A stretch of DNA of 64,000 bases from Pinus tabuliformis (taxonomy: Eukaryota > Streptophyta > Pinopsida > Pinales > Pinaceae): positions 314,000,783-314,064,782 of the forward strand of contig CM062820.1 in NCBI GenBank assembly GCA_031772625.1, in the 5' to 3' direction. A model generated the notes under the pieces. That model was given only the letters and a program-made list of their open reading frames with translations. It was not told the DNA's origin and did not search any database. Numbering within the stretch: position 1 is the stretch's first letter; the number at the start of each line of letters is the position of its first letter. Both the position numbers and the translations under genes were made by a program. This document shows positions 57,054-64,000 of this stretch, piece after piece.

Positions 57054-58617
57054 TTAAACCACATAAATTTTCAAAAAACACCCATTAACTAGGCCATCAA
57101 AAACTGCTTCTCCTCCCATGCTTTTTAGCATGAAGGTATTGTTCCCTTGGATTTTAGAAATGATAAAAGGCCCTATCGAGAAAGCATCAAACTTCCCATG
57201 ATTTCCTTTCTTTTCTTTCAATGCATCCCATTTCAGAACCAAGTCTCCAACCTGAAAATTATATGTTTTTGTCCTTTTGTCAAAGACTTCCTTTATCTTC
57301 TTCTAATGTGTTGCAACCTTTTCAACCAGTTGTTCTCTGATTTGATGTACCTCTGCTAGATCAATGATCCTTTTTGCCATGTCTTCCTCCTCATTTTGTT
57401 CTCGCTGCAGGAACTTTGCCACAGGGAGAGTTAACTGAATTGGGAACACAATCTCAGTGCCATATACCAGCTTGAATGGAGAATTCCCTGTGGACTTCTT
57501 GATGGTCACTCTGTCAGCCCATAATGCATATTTGAGCTTAGAATCCCAATTCGTTTTATTGTCTTCCAGCAATTATTTTATTTATTTTTCAATCAGAGGA
57601 AGAAGCATAGGATTTATTGGTCTCAGCTTCTATTTGAAATGTATGGTGCCTTTCTCTAAAGGGATTTTATGCGGGATGATATTTTTATCATATGTTTTCA
57701 GGTCGCTATATTCCTAGGCAAAGACATCAGCAAATTGCTTCATTAAATTGCAGTATTCAACACTTTGGTCAGTAGACAGATGAGTGGACAGATTTATGTA
57801 TCTAGGCTAACCTGGACTCCCTATATCATGCTTACAGACTGCAGATTGATCTTCTTTTTGGGTAGCTTTATAGGGCACGTCATTTTGGTCAAACAGTCTT
57901 TCTAGAGGAATTAGACCCTTAGGAATATGATTGCTGGGAATCTGGACAATGCTATCTTTACCAATTTTATTTCTGAGTTGAGATTGAGGGCTTTCTTCCA
58001 AGGCTTTATTCTCTTGGTCGATTTTCATTTCAGAAAATTCATCAATGACTTGCAAGAACCTATTCTCTTCATCATCATATTCAAAAACTTTTCAATGATG
58101 TACATTATCAAGCAAGGATGGTCTGTACTTCATTTGGACTTCATAAACTAGTCTGGGAGGCATGGGAGGGATAAACATGCTAGCAGACATAGCAAGGGAA
58201 TCAACAAGGTGATTTTTGGCTCTAGGGATATATGAAATACATAAATTATCAAAGGAATCTCTGAGTCTCAATACCTCATCTCTGTATGCTTCCAGCCTTG
58301 GATGTTTTACTTGAAATGTTTTGTTTACTTGCTGAATGATCAAATCAGCATCTCCAAACACCTTTATGCTTCTAATTCCTCTGTCTTTAGCTGTGTTAAG
58401 GCCCAATATCAGAGCCTCGTATTCTGATATGTTATTAGTGACTTGAGAAGCCAGCTTAAAAGACAGTTGTGTGCTCTTTTGTTCTGGAGATATCAGCACA
58501 ACCCCTGCGCCTGCAGTCTCCTTGGAACATGCTCCATCAGAAAACATCTCCCAAACTTGACTTCCTTGCTCTTCCTCGGCTTGAACAATTGGTTTCTTGA
58601 GCTGCAATGAGGCCTTC
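57054..58617 (-). mobile_element. Tat-type Ty3/gypsy element D, coding remnants
   Basis: On the minus strand 58607-58092 codes an archaeal-type RNase H: MFSDGACSKETAGAGVVLIS, NNISEYEALILGL, KVFGDADLIIQQV, YIPRAKNHLVDSLAMSAS, with catalytic-type Asp and Glu in the usual places. Next comes a linker with HIPKGLIPLERLFDQNDV (58055-57807), an IIPHKIPLEKGTI stretch that normally begins the reverse transcriptase (about 57680), and integrase-end wording SPFKLVYGTEIVFPIQL (57572-57303) and WDALKEKKGNHGKFDAF (57242-57054). RNase H before reverse transcriptase is the order I know from plant Tat-type polyproteins. The copy is broken. Element C is inserted at 58618. Confidence 0.75.
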
Positions 58618-58950
58618 TGTTATGAAACCAGCTCAAGAAAAGATAGAAAAGATAGATCAGCGCCTTAGAATTCAGCCTCTTCGAGGGGGAAACCTCCTTT
58701 ACATTACATAAATGAACAATTCTTGGATGAATCAAATGACAAAACCTCCTTTCTATATATAGGAGTCTAAGGAGTCACAATATAATCCAGCCGACCTAAC
58801 AATAATAATATAAAGCCACAAAAATAACAATAGAGGGATTCTATGGGGCACAGTAATAAAAATATGGGGGCAATAGGGGCACAACAATATTAATAAGGGG
58901 TATAACTACAATAGTAATGGGGTAATCACTAGTATTATAGGGACCCAACA
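58618..58950 (-). repeat. 3' LTR of element C
   Basis: 333 bp, TGTTGGGTCC to TTTCATAACA on the minus strand, with a TATA-like CTCCTATATATAGAAAGGAGG-type core near 58760. The family is shared with element A. Confidence 0.85.
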
Positions 58951-58979
58951 TGCCCCTCTCCTTCAAAAAAGTGTTGTCC

Positions 58980-61900
58980 TCAACGCTTGAGTAGTTCTGG
59001 ATACTTCTGCATAAAATTCTCATCCTCCCATGTGGAATCTTCAGCGGATAAGTTCTTCCACTTGATAAGATACTCTGAAATTGATCGATTTCGTAGCTGT
59101 CGAGTTCTTGTTTTTGTGACTGCTTCCGTTTCCAATATAATTTTTCCTTCCTCATCAAGTTCTGGCAATATTGTTTGAACTGGGAGCTTGTCACCTATAA
59201 CCTTCTTTAAACATGAAACATGGAAAACTGGGTGCAATCGAGAAGCTGCAGGAAGCTCCAATTTGTATGCCATAGTACCAATCTTTTGCAACACCTTGTA
59301 CGGACCATAATACTTTGGTGATAATTTATTATCCTTCTTAGCTTGCTTGAGGGACATTTGCTTATATGGTTGTAGCCGTAGGAATACCCAATCACCTACA
59401 TCAAAACTTCTTTCACTGCGATGTTGATCTGCCTGTTGTTTCATTCTATTCTGTGCCAACACGAGGTTATCCTTTAAGAGTTGGAGGACTTGTTGTTGAT
59501 GTTCGATGTGATGTTCCACTGCCTGAACCTTAGAATTTTCTCTTAAATATGATGTGATGGATGGTGGTTGATACCCATAAAGTGCCATAAATGGGGTCAT
59601 TTTTGTTGTTGTATGGAAGGAAGTGTTATACCACCATTCAGCCAGAGGCAACCATTTGACCCATTGTGTCTGTTTATCAGATACAAAGCAACGAAGATAT
59701 CCTTCCAAACATTTGTTTACTATCTCAGTTTGCCCATCAGATTGAGGATGATAAGATGAGCTATGAGCTAACTGAGTACCAAGACAAGAAAATAATTCTG
59801 TCCAAAAATTTCCAGTGAAAATGGGATCTCTGTCACTTACAATAATCTTTGGGTTTCCATGTAGCTTTTGAATTGTTTCCATAAATGCAGTAGAAACTGT
59901 ACTGGCTTTAAATGGATGTGATAATGCACAAAAGTGTGCATACTTGGTAAGTCTGTCAACTACCACCATGATGACACTCTTTCCCTCAGACTTGGGTAAA
60001 CCTGTGATAAAATCCATTGAAACCTCCTCCCAACGTTGGCTTGGAATGGATAAAGGTTGTAATAGACCCGGTGTCTTAATTGTTTCAACTTTATTTTGTT
60101 GGCAAACCAAACATTCCGCCACAAACTTTTGAATATCTGATTTAAGGCCATCCCAAAAAAATTCCTTCTTAACCCTGTGGTAAGTTTTTAAAAATCCTGA
60201 GTGCCCTCCTAAGGGAGAAGTGTGCAATTCCATAAGAATCTTTTGTTTTAGCTGGGAATTCTTACAGAGGTATAAGCGATCTTTGTACCATAACGAATCA
60301 TTTTGCCAGCTAAATGTATCAGACTTACTGGAATCTTGTTGTAACTTTCGAATAAGTGCCCACACTTCTTCGTCATTCTTCCATTCCTCCCTTGCTTCGT
60401 TTATCCAATCTGGTTGGATAATAGAAATGGCACACAACAATGCTTCCACATCCTCATCCTTTCTTGAGAGTGCATCTGCCACCACATTTTGCTTCCCTTT
60501 TTTGTAGATGATTTCAAAGTCATAACCCAACATCTTTGTGACCCACTTTTGTTGCTCTTCAGAGGATAATCTTTGTTCTAAAAAGTATTTAAGGCTATCA
60601 TGATCCGTTTTTACCTTGAAGTGTCTTCCCATTAGGTAGGGTCGCCATTTCTTAAGTGCATGGAGTATTGCCAACATTTCCTTCTCATAAATAGCTTTGC
60701 TTAAAAACTTTCCCTTGATTGGACGACTTTCAAAAGCAATGGGTCTTTCATCTTGCATTAGAACAACACCAATTCCATTTCCTGAAGCATCACATTCCAC
60801 AATAAAGGTTTTTGTGAAGTTCGGTGTAGCTAAGACCGGTGCTTGGCACATTGCCTCTTTAAGATGTTCAAAGGCCTTTGTTGCTTCCGGAGTCCATGAA
60901 AATGCATCTTTCTTCAATAATGTTGTTAGAGGTGCTGCTATTCTCCCATAATTCTTAACAAACTTGCGATAATACCCTGTCAACCCGAGAAATCCTCGCA
61001 GATGCTTTATGGATGTGGGGATTTTCCATTCCTTAATGGCTTTAATTTTGCTAGGGTCTACCTTAACTCCTTCATGAGATACAATATGACCCAGATATTC
61101 CACCTCCTGGACTCCAAAGAAACATTTGGATCTTTTTGCATATAATTGTTTCTCCTCCAATAGTTGTAGCACCCTGTCAACATGTTCAACATGATCCTTC
61201 CAAGACTTGCTGTAGATTAGTATATCATCAAAAAATACTAACACAAATTTTCTAAGGAATGGTTTGAAAATTGAATTCATCAAACCTTGAAATGTTGAAG
61301 GTGCATTGGTAAGGCCAAAAGGCATGACCAAAAATTCATAATGACCCTCATGAGTTCTAAATGCTGTTTTTGGAATGTCTTCAATCTTCATTCTGATTTG
61401 ATGATATCCTGAACGAAGATCCAACTTGGTGAAGTAAATTGATCCATGCAATTCATCCAGTAATTCATCAATGACAGGAATGGGGAACTTATCTTTAATA
61501 GTGAGCTTGTTGAGCTCCCTATAATCCGGACACATGCGCCATGATCCATCCTTCTTGTGCACCAATACTACTGGAGCAGAGAAAGAACTTTGACTCGGTT
61601 GAATTATACCAGCCTCTAGCATTTCTGCAACCATACGTTCAATTTCACTCTTTTGGACATAGGGATATCTGTACGGCCTGATGTTTGGAGGAACACTTCC
61701 TGGAATCAGATGAATAGCATGATCATGATCACGCATAGGTGGGAGACCTTTGGGAGTCTCAAATACCTTGGAATGATTTTCCAGGACTTTTTGGAGATCT
61801 GGAGAAATAGATGATTCCGATGTGGAAACATCTAGCGAACATAATTGTGCAATTACACCTCTTTGCTCCTTTTTTAGAAGCTTTGTCATACCATTAGAGC

Positions 61901-62093
61901 TGATTATCTTTCCTGCTTTCCCTACAATACCCCTTAATTCAACTTCCTTTCCTTCCGTAGAAAATTTGATGAAAAGCTCTTGAAAATTAAAAGTTATTGT
62001 ACCCAAGGATTGTAGCCATTGGACTCCTAGTACAACATCGGCACCTCCCATTGGAATGGAAAGCATTGGGCTAGTCAATACATATTCTCCCAT
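58980..62093 (-). CDS. Pol polyprotein of chromovirus C
   Basis: One open frame of 1037 codons. Domains in order: the C-terminal part of the aspartic protease (about 1-60, [18 protein letters not shown]); reverse transcriptase (about 150-340, [13 protein letters not shown] and active-site [10 protein letters not shown]); RNase H (about 425-550, [16 protein letters not shown]); integrase with an HHCC zinc finger (about 635-690, [16 protein letters not shown] and CLVCQQNK) and DDE core ([30 protein letters not shown]); and a C-terminal chromodomain (about 985-1037, [19 protein letters not shown]). The frame would copy element RNA to DNA and insert it into chromatin read by the chromodomain. The first Met is internal to the protease and is not the true start. 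A fossil element whose pol frame looks whole. Confidence 0.9.
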   Translation of the reverse strand: MGEYVLTSPMLSIPMGGADVVLGVQWLQSLGTITFNFQELFIKFSTEGKEVELRGIVGKAGKIISSNGMTKLLKKEQRGVIAQLCSLDVSTSESSISPDLQKVLENHSKVFETPKGLPPMRDHDHAIHLIPGSVPPNIRPYRYPYVQKSEIERMVAEMLEAGIIQPSQSSFSAPVVLVHKKDGSWRMCPDYRELNKLTIKDKFPIPVIDELLDELHGSIYFTKLDLRSGYHQIRMKIEDIPKTAFRTHEGHYEFLVMPFGLTNAPSTFQGLMNSIFKPFLRKFVLVFFDDILIYSKSWKDHVEHVDRVLQLLEEKQLYAKRSKCFFGVQEVEYLGHIVSHEGVKVDPSKIKAIKEWKIPTSIKHLRGFLGLTGYYRKFVKNYGRIAAPLTTLLKKDAFSWTPEATKAFEHLKEAMCQAPVLATPNFTKTFIVECDASGNGIGVVLMQDERPIAFESRPIKGKFLSKAIYEKEMLAILHALKKWRPYLMGRHFKVKTDHDSLKYFLEQRLSSEEQQKWVTKMLGYDFEIIYKKGKQNVVADALSRKDEDVEALLCAISIIQPDWINEAREEWKNDEEVWALIRKLQQDSSKSDTFSWQNDSLWYKDRLYLCKNSQLKQKILMELHTSPLGGHSGFLKTYHRVKKEFFWDGLKSDIQKFVAECLVCQQNKVETIKTPGLLQPLSIPSQRWEEVSMDFITGLPKSEGKSVIMVVVDRLTKYAHFCALSHPFKASTVSTAFMETIQKLHGNPKIIVSDRDPIFTGNFWTELFSCLGTQLAHSSSYHPQSDGQTEIVNKCLEGYLRCFVSDKQTQWVKWLPLAEWWYNTSFHTTTKMTPFMALYGYQPPSITSYLRENSKVQAVEHHIEHQQQVLQLLKDNLVLAQNRMKQQADQHRSERSFDVGDWVFLRLQPYKQMSLKQAKKDNKLSPKYYGPYKVLQKIGTMAYKLELPAASRLHPVFHVSCLKKVIGDKLPVQTILPELDEEGKIILETEAVTKTRTRQLRNRSISEYLIKWKNLSAEDSTWEDENFMQKYPELLKR

Positions 62094-62219
62094 GGTGTTG
62101 TGGTCACCAACAACGCCCCTCTTTGTTTGATATTAGCAATAACACCAAGCAAATGGGGACCCTTAACAAAAAATCCAAAAAACATTTTATCAAAATTTTT
62201 GTATTTTAACTCCCTAAAG
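62094..62219. other. Junction region right of element C
   Basis: Similarity to chromovirus protease stops near 62093. The following 125 bases are anonymous, with a short TTGTTGGTGACCACAAC dyad on the minus strand. Confidence 0.4.
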
Positions 62220-62530
62220 CTGTATCGCATCACGAGAAGAGAGTGAAACATTTTCCTATGCGCATAATAAGCTGCGAAGAAGCGACGCGAAATTCATCGC
62301 ATCGCATATATTGTGAAGCGCTCTTAAATGAAAAACTTAAGGAATCGCCGATGGCCGATATGCGACGTCGCATATTGCAACATCGCATAAGCAACACACA
62401 ATGATTGGATGATTAAGTGCAATCTGCGATATTGCGATCTGCGATGAATGTGATCATCAATTCCTGCGATGACACATCTTGACAACGCAATCCTCGATAC
62501 TGCGATGCGAGTCGCAGAAATCACTCATCG
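62220..62530. repeat. GCGAT/ATCGC island 2
   Basis: In about 310 bases the words GCGAT, ATCGC and close forms (GCGAC, GTCGC) occur more than fifteen times, for example CATCGCATCGCATAT, ATGCGACGTCGCATATTGC, CTGCGATATTGCGATCTGCG and CTGCGATGCGAGTCGC. Many are palindromic. There is no clean period, and the surrounding DNA is AT-rich, so the island stands out by composition and word use. Confidence 0.7.
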
Positions 62531-62852
62531 CAAAATTTCCTTGACACAGTGTTCAAGGAAAGTTGTCTGTAGACCAAAATTGGGTGCGCGCCTTAAAAGA
62601 AATTAATGATTGTACACCAAAGTATCCAAGAAGGATTGTGTTGTGTTTTTCGAAGAGTCAGTTCATTATGAGTGTCATGATTATGCATTCATTAGAGCTT
62701 AAAGCTTTCATGTCAATATTTTCGTCATTACTCTTTTCCTTTGCGTAAACTGTAAGACAACAACTAACATAAAGCAATGTGCAGGAAACATCTAAGGAAA
62801 AGGGGAAAGCGTCAATACTCGGAGAACAGAGAAGAGATGCCTTTGCAAACGG

Positions 62853-63095
62853 ATGCCACATGCAGCAGGACCGCGGATTCCAGAGTATCAATCAATAGAT
62901 ACTGATGTCAATAGGCCATCCAAAACTCAGAGTCAAAGGCGCACAAAAGCAGCATGTTTACAAAAGATCTTGAAGCTTAGACTGGGTAAAGCAAAAAGAA
63001 AAACGCTAAAGAGGGAAAACGCACCAGAAAAGCCTGGAACAAAGAACGGAAGCAGTTTTCAATACAGAAAATTGTTCGAAGAGAAAAGTCCCTAA
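62853..63095 (+). CDS. Small basic protein or exon, unrecognised
   Basis: 80 codons from ATG at 62853 (MPHAAGPRIPEYQSIDTD). It is rich in Lys and Arg in the middle (LRLGKAKRKTLKRENAPEKP) and ends FQYRKLFEEKSP-stop. Composition is ordinary, non-repetitive and more GC-rich than the AT-rich flanks, as expected of coding DNA. The basic stretch resembles a nuclear-targeting or nucleic-acid-binding tail. The ATG context is unremarkable, and no domain is recognised. It may be an exon of a host gene that continues past the window or an unrelated ORF. Confidence 0.35.
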   Translation: MPHAAGPRIPEYQSIDTDVNRPSKTQSQRRTKAACLQKILKLRLGKAKRKTLKRENAPEKPGTKNGSSFQYRKLFEEKSP

Positions 63096-63462
63096 CTTAT
63101 TCAGTCATTCGCAAGGCCGGAAACCAAAATAGCAACATCACAATCAGTTTGAGAGAAATTTGGGTTATTACCAAGTATACACAGTGAATACACCAAGCCA
63201 GAGGAAGATTTTCGAAAATATCTTCTAGTTTGTCAGAAAGCGGTGCCAGCTCTTGTTATTTCTATTTTCATAGCTCAAACGAAAGGAGAAGACAACCAGC
63301 CGACTCTTCCCAGGCGAATGTTGCATTGCTTACAGCACTAAGGAGCAAATACAGAAACGGTTAGAAATTAGATTCAATTTTTAGAAATAAATTTGCTTTA
63401 GTAGAAGGGCGGTCATTTGAAACTGTGTCCTAAATTTATGTAATTAAGATTAATTAGTTAGC

Positions 63463-63498
63463 AGTATTTAAACCCTTCTCAGGCATTTGGAGAAGGGT
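63463..63498 (+). promoter_or_regulatory. Possible TATA promoter with downstream hairpin
   Basis: GTATTTAAACCC starts at 63464. It overlaps a 9-bp hairpin ACCCTTCTC/GAGAAGGGT (63472-63498, 9-base loop) lying about where transcription would start, 25-35 bases on. About 35 bases further lie ACCCTCGGAGGG and a T run. No gene can be assigned downstream before the window ends. Confidence 0.3.
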
Positions 63499-63529
63499 CC
63501 GGAAATTTGTCAAAAAACTTGTCCTCAGA

Positions 63530-64000
63530 ACATGCACTTTTTCACCCTCGGAGGGGGTTTTTGATGAATGGATGGATCGAGATTTATCAATGTTTGCATT
63601 TAATGTCTGCTACTGATGTTGCACTTTTGTACTCTTAGTAGATGTTAGAACAAGTAGAGATAAATCGTTGTTGCTTGAAGCTTATGAGTGGAACCAGTCA
63701 TAAATGGTACTTTTATCTCTTGACCATTTCTGCTTATATTCTTAAAGTGATATGCAGTTTTCAGTTGTTTATATGTTAATGCATGAATGTGTGGGTTACC
63801 ATTTGGCGCTTCTGTACGGTGGAGTCATTTATTTGTGTTTGATATATGAATAACATATTATGCGATATGCTGTTCACAACTGTTTTTCTTAACTTTTTAT
63901 GCAGAGTGGTTTATCTTAATTGATTTCTATTCTTATGATAGCTGAATAATCTTTATTACCAGTTATTGTTCGAAATCTCTTTAGATCGCATAATAGAAGA
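63530..64000. other. No recognisable feature
   Basis: Anonymous, moderately AT-rich DNA to the end of the window; it could be 5' untranslated or intron sequence of a gene lying to the right. Confidence 0.35.

Larger units (their letters stand above)
58618..62093 (-). mobile_element. Chromovirus C (Ty3/gypsy) inserted in element D
   Basis: A 3' LTR (58618-58950) and pol are present; gag and a second LTR were not found, so the element as a whole is broken. The minus-strand polypurine tract GGAGAGGGGCA precedes the LTR start TGTTGGGTCCC at 58950. The LTR aligns with the LTRs of element A. The open pol frame suggests it is younger than A, D and F. Confidence 0.9.

Noticed and set aside
58092-58607. 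Host ribonuclease H gene
   Set aside because: The sequence matches the archaeal-type RNase H of Tat-group Ty3 elements and is followed by further element domains on the same strand.
62324-62524. Minus-strand ORF in the GCGAT island
   Set aside because: Translation is dominated by Ile/Ala/Arg from the repeated GCGAT words.

Overview
This window looks like repeat-dominated nuclear DNA of a large-genome seed plant. A gymnosperm is my best guess, from the nested, diverged LTR elements, the very low gene density and the scattered telomere-like DNA, but no single marker proves it. I found no complete host gene, rRNA gene or CRISPR array. Almost everything recognisable is a fossil transposable element, a tandem repeat or a microsatellite.

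Layout. 1-1620: about 0.65-kb tandem units of AT-rich DNA. 3.4-7.1 kb: a minus-strand retroelement-like block (ORF cluster 4968-6412) flanked by recurring AAAACGTAGC words. 8.7-9.5 kb: a CACTA transposon end with GGTGACG/CGTCACC subterminal repeats, followed at once by a complete bacterial-type tRNA-Val(UAC)-like cloverleaf on the minus strand (9557-9628). 10-12.4 kb: a Ty1/copia reverse-transcriptase relic between short direct repeats. 12.6-13.7 kb: three short plus-strand coding-looking pieces, possibly exons of an unrecognised host gene. 14.6-16.8 kb: a dispersed repeat that always carries a long (AT)n tract, one copy forming a 33-nt inverted repeat. 19.3-22.2 kb: LTRs of two broken elements (H, I).

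25.3-37.7 kb is a nest. Chromovirus A (Ty3/gypsy, LTRs 26074-26374 and 36905-37234) contains a second LTR element B (28340-36290, LTRs about 2.2 kb, gag-like coding with three zinc knuckles, no recognisable pol). A is bracketed by two copies of a minisatellite whose units are hairpins. The stem bases of those units covary from unit to unit, which is the most unusual signal in the window. 43.2-45.2 kb: degenerate telomere-like DNA, a 69-bp duplication and a roughly 210-bp satellite of five units. 45.4-47.3 kb: an L1-type LINE relic. 47.3-49.7 kb: a minus-strand Ty1/copia-like element F, cut by LTR element G (49723-53937; 1.6-kb LTRs, tRNA-Asp-type primer site), which is followed by a further internal piece and another LTR start (54774). 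55-58.6 kb: a minus-strand Tat-type Ty3 relic D (archaeal-type RNase H, integrase end). Into it sits chromovirus C (58618-62093, minus), whose 1037-codon protease-to-chromodomain frame is still open. 62.2-64 kb: a GCGAT/ATCGC-dense island, a basic 80-codon ORF and a possible TATA promoter.

The parts do not form a pathway. The history is layered insertion: LINE, F and D are older, G and C cut into F and D, and B lies inside A. Element family names rest on motifs read by eye. Boundaries come from TG...CA ends, primer-binding sites, polypurine tracts and LTR pairing where available. Long stretches (2.0-3.4, 7.1-8.7, 17-19.3, 22.2-25.3, 37.7-43.2 kb) hold nothing I can name.
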